A stretch of DNA of 64,000 bases from Carya illinoinensis (GCF_018687715.1 NC_056766.1:44060933-44124932); one strand, 5' to 3'; counted from the first letter of the stretch, positions 23,535 through 35,639 are shown. Numbers and translations are program-made. The notes: generated by a model not told the origin, from the sequence alone.

Positions 23535-24402
23535 TGAGAACATGTCTGGAAATGAATCTGAGTATGAAGATGAGTTGCAAGAAGTATATGAGAAGCTATA
23601 CAAGGAATATGTTAAATTGAGGAAACTCAACAAAGTTCACATTCAAGAGATAGACCTCATTAAACAAGAAAATGAAGAGCTTCAAGGCAAATTAACTGAA
23701 GCCATTGTTCTAGCTGATCAGTTTAAAATGGAGAAGGTGCTTTTGGAAGATGAGTTAAAAACTCAAGAAAGTGAGATAACTTTGCTGAAGGAAAAACTGA
23801 AATCTTTCTCCAGCGGGAAACAAAAGTTGGATGAAATCCTAAGCTTTGGAAAGCTCCCTAGTGACAAGAGTGGACTAGGATATGATACAGTAAAATCTGA
23901 GGTTGCAACCAGCTCAAAGGTCTCCCATAAAAAGGAGAAGAAAACTGTGTTTGTTCGTGAATCAATCGCCAATGGGAAGACTCACCCATCTGACAATGGC
24001 AAGAAATCCTCAAATGTCCAAATGGGTGCTTTGTCTCACGTGAAACCAAGAGCTAGAAGTCCTATTTGTCACCACTGTGGTAAAACAAGTCATGTTGTAA
24101 CAGAGTGTTTTAAGCTGAAAAGATTCATCAAGTATGAGGATACCTCATCGTTCAGGAGACAAAGAGATAGCAAAGAAAACCGGGTGTGTCATAATTGTGG
24201 TAGGGCTGGTCACATCCGACCAAATTGCTATGAGCTTAAGAAGAATCCCATGAGAAATGGAGATAGACAACCAAAAAGGGGGCATCTGAATCTTTGGAGT
24301 CAAGTCATGGCCTTAATTAGGCAGAATGAGATGCTAAATGTCAAGCTAGACCAACTGTCGACTACCAAAAAGGGTGGTTCTCCAAAAGTTAGTAAAAGTT
24401 AG
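23524..24402 (+). pseudogene. SIRE-like copia gag, coiled-coil and zinc-knuckle segment
   Basis: Continuation of gag after the frameshift. Residues about 8-100 form an acidic coiled coil (heptad-like EELQGKL, LLEDELKTQE). Two more CCHC knuckles follow, CHHCGKTSHVVTEC and CHNCGRAGHIRPNC. A second frameshift at about 24375-24400 leads into the protease. Together with the knuckle in the previous segment this element encodes three zinc knuckles. Confidence 0.75.
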
Positions 24403-24832
24403 AAAGATGTGGGTCAGAATTGGAGAAAGAAACACATGTCATGTGGCACACATTGCTCTAAAGGCTAGAGACACCTATGTGTGGTATCTTGATAGTGGAT
24501 GTTCACGTCACATGTCATGTGATAGAAGCCTATTCAAAGCTGTTGAGGAGTACAAGTGTGGAACAGTAACTTTTGGAGATGGTGAAAAAGTTGATATAAT
24601 TGGAAGGGGTGAAATTGAAATACCTGGACTACCCATCTTGAGGGAAGTGCTGTTTGTTGATGGATTAAAAGCAAATCTCCTCAGTATAAGTCAAATGTGT
24701 GATAATGGTACTGAAGTTCGTTTCTCAAAAGAAATATGCATTGTTTCAGATAAAGATGGAAACTGTATGATGCAGGGAACCAAGGCATCTGACAATTGTT
24801 ATGGCATCACTCCTAGTCTTCAGTATGCATGA
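24374..24832 (+). pseudogene. SIRE-like copia protease and start of gag-pre-integrase
   Basis: Contains the aspartic protease motif YLDSGCSRHM near residue 40 and downstream LREVLFVDGLKANLLSIS, then the beginning of the GAG-pre-integrase region (CYGITPS). The frame ends where unrelated LTR sequence begins, so integrase, reverse transcriptase and RNase H are missing. Confidence 0.75.
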
Positions 24833-26726
24833 ACGTGATGCTATATGCATGAGATCCTAAAATAAACATTTTTAAAAAATAAACATTTTCACGTGATGCT
24901 ATATGCATGATATCCTAAAATAAACATTTTCCAAAAGTAAACATTTTCCAACGCACTCCAAAAATTCCATTTTTGGCCACAATATTTCATTTAAAACGTT
25001 TCCTTGCCATTATCCCAGATAATGGTCCAAGAATTCAATCTCGTCATTTTCCAGAATATGGCCTAATAACCAACTATCAGAGCACTGTAGGGGGGAATCA
25101 CAGGCAGAACTCTACCACGATCTCTGCTTACTACCATTCCTACATGTGCACAGTAGGTGGAAATCACAAGCGAGACTCTATCACCGTCCCTATTTACCAC
25201 CATCCCGACAACTCTGTCTATATGTGGGAATCACATGCGAGACTCTACTACCATCCCTGCTTACCACCATTCCTACGTGTGCACCGTAGGCGGGAATCAT
25301 AAGTGGGACTCTACCACCGTCCCTACAGTGACTCTCTATCAAACCGTTCAATCAGTTCATTACAAACACATCTAAAATCCTTTCTCGTATAAAAACCCAA
25401 TTTTCAAATATGCACATGAACATGCATGCAATTACACGAAAACCCAATTTTCCTTTTTCAACACATGTACATGCATGTGTTATGCAATGCATACGAAAAG
25501 ATACCAAAAACATCTAACAACAACAATTTTCAACATCAATCAACAACATCAAACAATCAAATAAATAACTCCGTCCTCCAATCCAACCGACCCCTATACT
25601 CCTCAGACTCAATCTGGCACAATCAACCAATCACAAGTATTGTTAATGCAAAACTATATTTAAATCTTAAAGGTCATTTGGAAAATACTTATAGTGCTAT
25701 TAAATAACTTCTGAAGGATCAGTGAGCTACAAAAGGTGGCGAAAAGGCAATGTCACAGTGCAAAATGCAAAAAGGCAATGTCATAGTACAAAATGCACTG
25801 TGGCCGTAGGTCACAAAATGCCCAAATCTGAACGGGATCAAACAAAGACTAGGGAAGGTTAGGGTAGGGCCTAGGGGTGTTGGTGAAGCTAATGGAAGTG
25901 GTGGTTGGCCGTGGGTGGTGGCACAAATGGCGGTGGAAGGCCAAAAATGGCTCAATCGGATTTTAGCTTGTGGTGGTTGGTCCGGCAATGGATCGGAGCT
26001 GGAAGTGGATGGGTTAGGTCGGCAATAGGCCAATTACGAAGTGGTGAAGAAATAGTGGCCAGAGGTGGAGCGATGGCGATGCTAGAGCAAATGGACGTCG
26101 TAGCTTGGAGGCGCTTATAGTGGCTATTGGCAAATGGAGGGGGATGTTCACCAGCCGGAGGGGAAACAAGTGGGGTGGGCGGTGAGGTACACAGCAGCGC
26201 GACGGTGGTGCTAGGGGCGGACGAAAAAAATGGACGGGGAGAGGGATGGGGACATCACGTGGGAAGAGAGAAAAGCAGGGGAGAAAAGAAAGAAGAAAGA
26301 AAAGAAAGAAGAAAAAGGACAAGGAAAAAGAAAAGAAAAAGGAAAAAGAAAAAAAGAAAAATGAAAGAAAAAAATGAGATCCAACTCTCACAACTTGGGT
26401 CACTAAACTGATCCAACGAAAATTATTTTCAAAACAACAAGTTAAATATAATAATTCAAACGTAGTAATTAAATAAAATCAAATAATAAAATCTAAAAAC
26501 ACAATAATTTTAAAGCCCAAAAATAAACTAATTTAAATTTAAAAGCAATTTAAATACAAAACAATAATAAATAACAAGAAAACATATTAAAATAATTTCA
26601 CAACTTAAAAATCATAAAATAATACCGCAAAAATCACCTTTAATTTAAAACAAGAAAATCACTAGTTAGAATTATTTTTTAAAAAAAATTATTCAATAAA
26701 AAAATACGTAAAAAGGAGATATCACA
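24833..26726. mobile_element. LTR of a TGTAACGCC/TATCACA family, 5'-truncated
   Basis: The right end, GGAGATATCACA at 26726, and the preceding 350 bases match the ends of 41395-41645 and 43786-45157, with shared blocks such as TTTCACAACTTAAAAATCATA. The left end lacks the TGTAACGCC start seen at 43786. It contains a tandem repeat (25083-25330) and a purine-rich zone (26270-26370) that creates Lys/Arg-rich or Phe/Ser-rich artefact frames. Such LTRs are common in plant Ty3/gypsy or non-autonomous elements; no internal coding sequence is present. Confidence 0.6.
25083..25330. repeat. Tandem repeat in LTR
   Basis: Four degenerate units of roughly 60 bases with core GGGAATCACA, GACTCTACCACC and ACCATTCCTACGTGTGCAC. 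The multiple short frames across it all come from the repeat. Confidence 0.75.
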
Positions 26727-27180
26727 TGACATAAAGCAAAGGGATGAGTAGAGGATAATGGCGGCTCCCAAATGACTTTTTGTGGGGACTTTGGAGTTTG
26801 GATACGGCTTGCGCTTCTTTAACCTCACGATAGACACTCTATCGACGATATCTCCCCAAAAGATAAGAGTTCTGATCTTCATTGTATAGTGAGGATGAGA
26901 GATCATGAAAGACTGTAAAACAAGCATATTATAGTGGATTCGCTTTCCCAAATGACTTGTGGATGTAAACCCAGTGCCGAACTACATAAATTTGTGCATT
27001 TCTCTCTCTTTTATTTTCCCTGCATATATTTACTGTTTACTGGCATGGATGAACGCAATAACACCATATAGCCGCACCGGACTACTGACGGGGCCTCAAT
27101 ACAGCACTAATCGAGGCTCATATAGTCTCAACGTGCCGAGAATGAATATTTCTACCCCTCTCGGACCCTAGCTTGTATAT
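26727..27180 (+). mobile_element. Retroelement LTR-like remnant
   Basis: CATATTATAGTGGATTCGC, GTGCCGAACTACATAAATTT and a following CTCTCTCTTTTATTTTCC resemble the U5 end of a copia LTR with its downstream leader (ACCGGACTACTGACGGGG). No coding sequence of the element follows. The assignment rests on general resemblance only. Confidence 0.35.
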
Positions 27181-27734
27181 ATATATATTATATAGTTTTT
27201 AGGGGGAAGAAATAAAATTAAAAAATAATAATAACTGACGTACAAAAAGGTAAAAATGACATAAAGTAAAATGGAAGTGTTAGTATACATTTAATCAATA
27301 TTAGTTGTAATGTTTGTTGATTGTTTACCGTTGAGTGTTTTTTAAAGTTGATCAGGTTTTTTTACTTAAATGTATGGTTGATAACGTTGGTCAATGTGTA
27401 ATCATGCTCTTAATTTCCTACTTTACTTTTAGCACTCTTTCAAACTCCAGGCGGTTTTTAGCTTTAATTGTTATTTGTATTAACTTTGGTTTCTCAATTA
27501 TTTTATTGTCGTTGTCTCTTTATTCTTGTAAATGAAAGTTTAACGTCTGTCATTAAATCCTCATAACTGAAATATTAAACCGGTTTGATTGCCTCTTGTA
27601 CGTTTCTTTCACTTACTAATAATTATTTGCAGCTTTATTGAGGTTTTAATTACTAGGGCAGTTGGGTCTTGTATTTGAAAAGACTACCTAGTGGGGTTTA
27701 TATGTGTTGCAGCTTTTAAGAGTTGGACGGACTG
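27181..27734. other. Non-coding, no feature recognised
   Basis: AT-rich sequence between retroelement remnants. I see no conserved frame or repeat. The chitinase remainder expected left of the next element is not here. Confidence 0.5.
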
Positions 27735-28244
27735 ATTTAAGATGAGATTCTTTCGCAAGTCCGGAACATACCGAACTTCTGTCAGAGTCTTGACGTTGCC
27801 ATCGTGCAGTTTTAACCGAATGCTACCTATTCTCTGAGTCTTACAGGCACTATCATTGCCCATAAGTATTGCTCCACCCTCAATCTTTGTGAAGTCAGTA
27901 AACTAATCCCGATTGGGACACATGTGATAGGTATATCCGGAATCCATGATCCATTCATCAAAATGACAAATGGATGATGAACCTGTCAAGGCAAAATCTG
28001 AATCATCATCTATGTCCATGACATTGGCTGTGGTGGGTTGATTCTGCTGTTGTCCCTTCAGCTTGGGACAATTCTTCTTCCAGTGTCCTTTGTTGTGACA
28101 AAAGGAACATTCGTCTCTGGCGAGTTTTCTTCCGACTGATGAACCACGTGATGTGATCCTGATTTTCGATTGAAAACCTTTCTTCTTTTCGGGATACCTT
28201 GATTGTGGTCTCCCTCTTGCTGTTAGCGCTTCACTTGATGTATC
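27735..28244 (-). pseudogene. Copia zinc knuckle and protease region (broken)
   Basis: Minus-strand reading gives the knuckle CSFCHNKGHWKKNC, then a linker and the protease motif WIMDSGYTYHMCPN. A stop codon directly follows at the usual WF position. Beyond it LTEVRYVPDLRKNLIS, the GAG-pre-integrase entry, is recognisable in the same sense before homology ends. It is too broken to appear as one frame. Confidence 0.65.
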
Positions 28245-28876
28245 TTATTGTACCTGCTTATCCTTTTTGCGGTACTCATTGCTAATTAAAGAACTAGATA
28301 CATCTTCAAAACTAATCTTTTCATTCCCATACAGTAGAGTAGTAATTAAATGCTCATATGTATCAAGCAAGGAATTTAACACAAGTAAAGCTTTATCTTC
28401 ATCTTGGATTTCAATATCCAAGTTTAACAAATCAGCAAGAATTTGGTTATAACTATTCAGATGTTCAGACATAGAAATACCTTCATGAAATTGGAATCTG
28501 AAGAGCTTTTTCTTCAAGTGCAAATGACTCTCAATGTCTTTTTCATGAACTTATGCTCCAATTTCTGCCAAAGTTTCTTAGCATTTGTCTCTCTCATGAC
28601 AAAATACTTCTGTTCTTTGGTAAGGCATAACCAGATTGTACTACAAGCTTGGGTATTAAGCTTCCTCAAATCCTGATTAGTCATATCATCTGGTCTATCG
28701 TTCAACGCAATATCCAACTCTTGTTGGATCAAAACGTCCATGACTTCATACTGCCACATGCTGAAGTTACTTGTTCCATCGAATTTCTCAACTTCAAAAT
28801 TAGCATTTGACACTGTGGACCGACGCCCAGAGCTACTGGCATTTTCAGAGCTCCTATCTCTTCCAGATCTTTCCAT
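28245..28876 (-). pseudogene. Copia gag (frameshifted)
   Basis: Two overlapping frames, 28514-28876 and 28245-28523, form one gag broken by a small indel near 28515-28530. The first carries FEVEKFDGTSNFSMWQYEV and LWQKLEHKFM, the second FQFHEGISMSEHLNSYNQIL and LLNSLLDTYEHLITTLLYG, the UBN2 signature order. A Ser/Arg-rich start precedes the FDG motif. The frame ends at 28245, after which the zinc-knuckle region follows in another frame. Confidence 0.8.
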
Positions 28877-29403
28877 TTGAATTTATTTAGAAAATATAAA
28901 CACAAAATTTCAAAATTCTAACCGTACGGATGAGTCCGGAATAATCCAAATAGTTGGAAAGCACTATTTGATCGTTGAAATCAGACTCCAAATGGCTTAG
29001 ATCAAGCCCAACAAGAATCTGGAAAAACGGATGGTCCTGATCGTTTGGCGCGTGAGATGCACGCGCTACAGTAGCGTCTGTGGCATGTGGAGTACACGTG
29101 CTGTGGCATGTGGGCGCATGGAGCGCGTGGGAGAGTGAGATACACATCTTCAACCTCTAGGCGCGTGTCGACGCGTGCATACACGTGGGGGAGCGTGGCG
29201 CGTGATTTTCAGTTGTCTTCAACCTCCAGATGCAGGTGGAGCGAGTGGGTTCACGCTCGGATCTTCTACCGGCGAGTGCGGGCTCATCCGACCTCCATTT
29301 TTTATTCCCTTTGCGGCAATGGATTCATCTTGACGAGAGGAACACCCTGGAGTTTTCAAAAGTTGATTTTGATCGACTTGATTTCTGGACAGCACGAACC
29401 AAA

Positions 29404-29415
29404 GCTCTAATACCA
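29404..29415 (-). other. Primer binding site (tRNA-iMet-like)
   Basis: TGGTATTAGAGC on the minus strand, one change from TGGTATCAGAGC, two bases from the 5' LTR. Confidence 0.75.
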
Positions 29416-29417
29416 AT

Positions 29418-29781
29418 TGTTGCGCACACCGACCAGTCTAAAATCACACAAGACGATATTTAAGTGGGTCAGCAAATTACCTACGTCCACTGGAGCCTCT
29501 TTTACTGAATTTGTACGAGATTATAAAAAACTATACAAATTTATCTCCCTTTCACGTCCTTCTTTTCTCTCTGTTTTTCTACTCCCATATTTGCCCACCT
29601 GAGCTCTCCCTTTTATAGGAGAGAGCAGCTACGATTTCTGATTTTGGTGCAGTAATTTGCGGAAGAGATTGGGGCATCATTTGCTGCAGAACAAGAGGTG
29701 GCTGTGGGTGGCGCCTAATACTCCAAAATAGGAAACGGTGATGTGTGGGATGGTTGGTTTCACACTTAAGGTGGTTCAACA
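29418..29781 (-). repeat. 5' LTR of Tork-like copia
   Basis: 364 bases with TG...CA ends (minus: TGTTGAACC to GCGCAACA). It contains a TATA-like CTTTTATAGGAGAG region on the plus text, similar in layout to the LTR at 56804. No partner LTR is in the window. Confidence 0.75.
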
Positions 29782-30605
29782 TGTAGTAGGTGCGCCTATA
29801 GCACTGTCGTTGGGATTCTTTAACGTCTAGGCATAACCGTAGAAAGGCAAACCCAGAACCAACTGGCTTGCAGACAAGACTCTATCAATCCATGCGCCAA
29901 TTCCATAATCTGTGTCAGACTTGATGGGTCATACAAGGCTGCATGAGCACCCGTAATTTCTGACCATTTAGGCACATGGTAGCCATAAGCCAGGACATGC
30001 ACCCAGTTCAAGTAGCTCCTGATTGAGTCCATCGGGAAAGAAGCACTTTCTACATCTAGGGAGTAATGAACTACAGCAGTCAAGATCAATTCTTTCTGGC
30101 TAGACTTCTTTGCCTCGGAATTCACAGCATCGCGCCACTCCTGAAAGAGTAATCCCATATTGGTCATGTCTGAGCTTGTGTTTGCTGAAACCCAACAAAG
30201 GTCTAGGCCTTGGAAGTCATAAAGCCTCACTATCCTTATCGAAGAGTCGATGAAAGATTTTCTGAAAGAGTCATTGCTAACCATCAATGAAAGGGTTGTG
30301 TAGTTTGCAATTTCTCCCTCAATAGAAATAAGGGTCATAATGGATGGATTCTTTTCTTTAACAGTTTCCGTGAAGGTGGAGAAGTATTTGTCAATTGAGG
30401 ACGAGATAGAGAGCTCATAGGAGGAAGGGTTTAGATCAGCATAGGCACAAATAAGGTGACTAAATAAGGTTGAGTTTATGTCAGAAATTGAGAAGTTGCT
30501 GTTATGGTACTAGTAACCTGCTTTCACCCAAGTTTGTGCCCCTAAAGGCTTCAATTCTAGAGACAGAAACATAAGAAAAACAACAACGATAGTTTTGGAC
30601 ACCAT
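29782..30605 (-). pseudogene. Class V (GH18) chitinase-like pseudogene
   Basis: Read from an ATG at 30605, one frame runs to 29820 with a single internal stop, TAG at 30510-30512 (codon 32), where the family has Trp in the GYW motif. It opens with a hydrophobic signal peptide (about residues 1-23). Matches to plant class V chitinases include RKSFIDSSI, QGLDL, DMTNMG, EWRDAV, LNWVHVLAYGY and AALYDPSSL. The catalytic DLDWE is DLCWV (residues 135-139), so both the aspartate and the proton-donor glutamate are gone. Near 29875 a frameshift occurs; the shifted frame reads QLVLGLPFYGYA, then another TAG in place of Trp, then GAPTT, where the copia LTR cuts the gene. About the last third of a normal 350-380 residue protein is missing. 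It is certainly not an active chitinase. Confidence 0.8.
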
Positions 30606-33600
30606 GGAGCTAAGGTTATACCTCTATTATACAAAAGGAAGCAAGAGATTGCAATGTCACCGGTTGCAGAGGCAGGTTAGTAGCAGTATTGATCCCGTCA
30701 TATCCATTTCAACAGGCCTGTTTTCTCCTACCCACAACAGCCGCCTTAATTTGAAGTCTCCTCTCCGTCTTCCTAAGAAACAATACTGCTACAGGTACAC
30801 GTCTTGTGCACCTTTTGCGCACATGTTGACGTCAGTCAGCCATTAAATAATAATTAAAAAAAAAAAGACAAAAACGTGATTAAAACAATTTCAAACCGGA
30901 GAGAGGTAAATCGAACCCAGCGCCAAAATCGAAAGAAAAGGAAATCGACCCAATAGCCCCAAAATCCATCCCGGTCAGAAGAAGCTGCACAAAAATCTGC
31001 AGAAAAAATCGAAAGTGTTGAAGACAAGTTGAAAAACGGTGAGTATCTTCCCATGAGCCTCTTTGAAATGGTGAGTTTGGGACAATTTTTTTTTTTTTTT
31101 CATTCATCTATAAAACTATTTTTGCACATTGTTATTAATCTCCCTCTCATTTGTTAGTTTTATTCGCACCAAAATTTTTACGAAACCATCAGTTTCTGTT
31201 AGTTTCTCTGGAATATCTCCCCTTGCTCACCCAATGATGGTTTTATTATTATCTCCTTAAGTTCAAATGTCATTAGTTTTCTCATTTATTCGTTCTTTGG
31301 TTTTGTCATTGCAAACTAAAGCTAGGATGAGCGTGGTAAACAGGTGTAGTTTATAGCCTGAATGGATTGGTTTTGATGGATTAGGTGTTTTGGTCTTGAG
31401 GATTGTATTATTCTTTTGATGGAGACTGCTTCATGGAGATTTGTGTGAGAATTAATTAATTGAACTTGTGTGAAATAGACTAAATGGGTTGGTTTTGATG
31501 GATTAGGTGTTTTGGTAATTATTTGATATGCATTATCTCAATTGTTTATGAATGTTACAAATTATTTATGCACTGAATAGCAAGAAGTTAGATTAGTTAA
31601 TGGATATTTGTGTAGCTTTTCTTTCCTTATTTCTTGTTTTTTTGATAAAGCAGTGTGGCTTTTCTTGAAAGTGATTGCATTACCGAATTTATATTATAGG
31701 AAATTTAGATTAGCATGCAATTAAATCTAATTTTGTGTATTAGAGTTTTGGATAAGAAAGGGAGTGATGGAAAGTCTTTGATCTAACATTTTATTCTTAT
31801 TCTTTTCCTGGCATGATTTGCTTTCCCTCCATATGCAGGCCTTGAAGTTGTATTTATTTATGAACTTAATCAAAGTTATCCACCTTAAACAGCAGCTAAA
31901 TTCTAATTTTTTTTATTAGAAGTCCTGTATTAACTTTGAGTCACATACATTAGGAGGAAACTCTTTAGTTTTATATCTGGATGCTCAGGGCCTTTCTGTG
32001 CATTGGGATGGTTAGAGTAAGATTGCTAATAAGGCAATCCAAGTTTAAATTCTAATAAAATTCTGGTTGAGATTGTAATTTTTGAAATTTACACAATAGT
32101 ATGATCAGATACTGATGTTTTCGTGACATTTCAGTGTGTTATACCTTCATCTGTCATATTTGATGAGAAAATGATTTTGTTGCTTAATGGAAGTACAGTT
32201 CAGTTTTGGCCCATCAAAGATAGATATGTCCAATGTTGGATACGTGCAGATATATTGATTTTGTTGCTATTTATAATGGAGCTGTTATATTTATTTTGAT
32301 GTTTGTTATGTTATTAGCAGCCTGTTGAAGATAGCTCAATTATCGACATTACTCGAACCCACCGCCGAGAAGCAATGATTAGGAGTCAAGAAAGTATAAT
32401 ATTTTTGCATTTTTTGGTATATAGTAATATTGAGATTATACTAAGATTTGCATATTAATCATTACAGATTGAATTTGGGTTAGATGGATCACAATCGGTT
32501 GAATTTGGGGTGGATGGATCACAACTAGTGCAACCTTAGTGACTTTTAAGTTCAATATTAGTAACTTCTAAGTTCAATAATTAATATGTACAAGCACATA
32601 ATATATGCGGCCAACATTACTAATGTTAGCTCGCATTCTTAGTTCTTAACCCTGAGTGTTTATTGGTGCTGGTAAGTTATTAATGCTTTATCTCATTTCT
32701 TACAACTTTATTTAATGGTTAAAATGAGTAAAGAAAATCTTAGGCACATAGTACAAGATACATGCAAGGCATACAAACAATAAGAATTGTGTTGCATTTA
32801 ATTGTGGTCCCTTTGATAGTTGGATTGATGTTAACTCTGCTCCCCCACCCCATTCTTATTTTTCGGCTTCCTCTTTTTTTTTGGATATTACCATGTTTTT
32901 CCTTAATTTTTAAGGCTCAATTAAATTTCTTTTGGATATTTTCCATTTGGTAGCAGTGGCACCATTTGAATTGTGGGTTGATTTGTTGTCCACAAGTGCA
33001 CAGGAGCTTGCATACAATCCCACGGTTACTAAACATCAATTTCAGATTTTCAGCAGAGACCAAGATTTGATGGATACATTGGATAGTTTGGTTGAAAAGC
33101 TTGAACCTTGTAATTAGCACCAACTTGTTTTGATGTTTCCCAGGATACAAATTGTTGATATTATATTTTGGATATTATATGCTAGGTCCCAGCCAAATCC
33201 ATTGTGAAGCAAATATGTAATTTACTTGTTTGAATTTTTGGTCGCAACATTCAAGAGCTGTAATTGTTGGATATGTATGGTCTCTTGACATTACATCCAA
33301 AGCTATAATGAAATGAACATGTTGATTTAGGGCAGGGAAACCAAACAACCTGCAAGATATGTATAGTCTGTTGTAACTTTTGGAACTCAATTTTATAGGT
33401 AAAAGCTATATCATTTCCATGCTCAAGACTGTTGACCCTGCAGGATTCTCTAGATGAGGGGTATGTGGAGCTGTGGGAAGAAGACGTAAACAACTCGTTC
33501 TATGAAATGTAGAATAAACAAAGAACTAAAGTAATAATTAAGGAGAAAAAGTGACCGCTAACACATCTTTTTTATTGCATTAATCTTTTATTACTTTTTT

Positions 33601-34850
33601 GGTCAAAGAAAGCTAGGTAACATATACTAGGAGAAAAAATGATTATTTATTTCTCATTCTACATATCCTAGATGGGGAGCATCCTGAAACCTGGGGAGCA
33701 TCCTGAAACCTGAGCAGCATAACTTAAAAAAAAAAAAGAATTGTTCACTTTTCATTCATGTATATCCTATGTGGACTTGGATATCATATAGACTGATTAC
33801 ACAGCAAAAGCATGAAACAATTCATAAATGGATTCAAATGCCCTCAAGGTTCATCCATATGACAAGGTTACATACACATAAACATATAGAAACGTAAAAC
33901 TTACATAGTAGAATTTTGTGGTTTTAGTCCTATTACTAGGTGCAATCTTCATGGTAGAAAGGTAAAACTAACATATAAACAATGTTACATACACATAACA
34001 ACTAACTTCTAACACTAATCTGAAATCACTTACAAACTACCAATTAACATGCTACAACAAATGCAAAAGCCCAATACACTCGGAGTAGTGTGTGTGAATG
34101 TCTTATTTTAGCTTCACGTACAACAAGCACCAACCAAACTATTCTAAAGTGAGGGAGTCTTGCATGATACAAAACATAACTGCAATATAAGTTTTGGTAA
34201 GTGAACAACTAAGTAAAAAGAAGCATGTATATATAGCAGTAACTCTTAAGTTTGCTAAAGCATCAGCCAAACTATTCTATTCTTTATAAGAGTGAATCTA
34301 TCTCCTCTATTAATTCTAAATTAAGTTTGCAAATGATAGCATAATCATAAACCATATTTCAAAACAGAATCATATGGCAAGAAAAACCATAAACAAACTT
34401 AACATCATGATTTCTAGCTAATGAAACATATATCCAAAACTAGCCATGTGGCCAGGATTCACTTTCGAAGTCCCCATATATCAATGTAATCAATTAGCAA
34501 GCATTTAGCCAGAAGTTGTGCAACGGATGCAAGGGAGGTCTCAGCTCCCAAATTTACCAAACCATCTCCCAAGATTGAAGCAAATATCTTCACTTCTCAT
34601 GAATCAAATCAACTTTACATACCCTCCTAAATAAAAACAATTAATACAAACCCCAATTCAATTATATATATAATTTAAAAGTCAAGAATTATATATTCCA
34701 ATAATCATTAATTAGTAACATCATTAATAACGTATGTGAAAAACATATTCATGATCATATAGGTATAGGTGCACAATATATATGTTAAGTGTTGAGAGTA
34801 AAAATTGTCAGGTTTATGATGTAAATTGCCAATTTTAATAGTTTATATGG

Positions 34851-34882
<32 letters not shown>

Positions 34883-34890
34883 GGAGTAGT
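30606..34890. other. Largely non-coding; one possible small exon
   Basis: No recognised gene. About 30880-31040 followed by GTGAGT could be a 5' untranslated exon. 32325-32395 after an AG reads open (SSIIDITRTHRREAMIRSQ) but matches nothing I know. A short frame at 32953-33117 is listed separately. A 20-bp direct duplication lies near 33690-33715. The poly-A run at 34860-34882 could be a retroposon tail or simple sequence. Confidence 0.4.
32953..33117 (+). CDS. Possible terminal exon, unknown protein
   Basis: About 54 codons starting after a plausible acceptor (TTTGGTAG at 32952) and ending in TAG. The reading FELWVDLLSTSAQELAYN and later DLMDTLDSLVEKLEPC has ordinary protein composition, unlike the low-complexity frames around it. 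I do not recognise the family. A possible partner exon upstream (32325-32395) is weak. It may be a gene fragment or chance. Confidence 0.2.
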   Translation, partial: AVAPFELWVDLLSTSAQELAYNPTVTKHQFQIFSRDQDLMDTLDSLVEKLEPCN

Positions 34891-35639
34891 TTGAAATCTT
34901 TCTCAACATTTCAGCTCCAAGATGAAGCTGGTCTGACAGTTACATGCTTAGAGAAATGCAGAGATTTAAGCTTCAAGATGAATTCTAGGTCTCACCTCAT
35001 ATACCCAACTCCAACGAGTCCCAAATCTTTGCCATTGTTTAGATTTAGGGTTAGGGTTTCGAAATTTAGAAATCAGGTGGAAAAACAATTAGAAGAAGAT
35101 GAGGTCAGATGCGAAGAAGGGGAAGATGAGATGTACCTTTCGTCTTCATGGTCGTTTGTGGGGAAGTTGGCTCTTGAAGCCTAATTTGTTCTGTGGGTAT
35201 GCGAAATGGGTGCTGCATTTCAAATGAGAAGAAGCAAAAAGAAAAAAAAAAAAAAAAGGATTAGAAGAAGATGAGGTTTCAAATGCAAAGAATGGGAAGA
35301 AGAGAGGTACCGTTAGTCTTCGTGGTTCTCTTCTCTACGTCGTCTTCGTGGTTCTCTTCTCTGTTTCGTCTTCGCACTCTCTTCAACCCAGGAAGCTTGC
35401 ACTGAGGAGAGAGCTGAACCCAGCTGCATTCAACTGGGTTGTGTAATAATGAAACGCCCCATTTCATTATTACACGTGGTTGTACGTGTACACGGGGGGT
35501 TCCCCACCCTCATGTGCAAATAGAGTTTTTTTTATGGGATTTATGACTGGTCATCTAGTCTGGGTTTTACCCAGACCGACCCGGAACCCGGATTTTAAAT
35601 CTGGGACCAGGGTTTTATAAAACAAAAAAAAAGCTATTG
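34891..35639. other. No supported gene
   Basis: A 97-codon plus-strand frame at 34891-35184 has mixed composition with an acidic end but no recognisable domain. GAAGAAGATGAGGT-type text recurs at about 35091 and 35263, a local duplication. I do not call a gene. Confidence 0.3.

Larger units (their letters stand above)
21426..24832 (+). mobile_element. Truncated SIRE-like Ty1/copia element
   Basis: 5' LTR (21426-22382), primer site, gag region with coiled coil and several zinc knuckles, then the protease. The coding sequence stops at about 24832, where a TGTAACGCC-type LTR sequence begins. The rest of pol and the 3' LTR are absent from the window. At least two frameshifts break the gag-protease frame. 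Confidence 0.8.
27735..29781 (-). mobile_element. Tork-like Ty1/copia element, 3'-truncated
   Basis: Read on the minus strand: 5' LTR (29418-29781), primer site (29404-29415), leader, gag (28876 down to about 28245), CCHC knuckle (about 28069-28110), protease (about 27940) and the start of GAG-pre-integrase. Homology then stops near 27735. Integrase, reverse transcriptase, RNase H and the 3' LTR are missing. The 5' LTR sits directly against the chitinase-like pseudogene. Confidence 0.75.

Noticed and set aside
26014..26411. Lys/Arg-rich plus-strand frame and Phe/Ser-rich minus-strand frame
   Set aside because: Both come from a purine-rich tract inside a repeated LTR; no domain is present and the frame is not kept in sibling LTRs.
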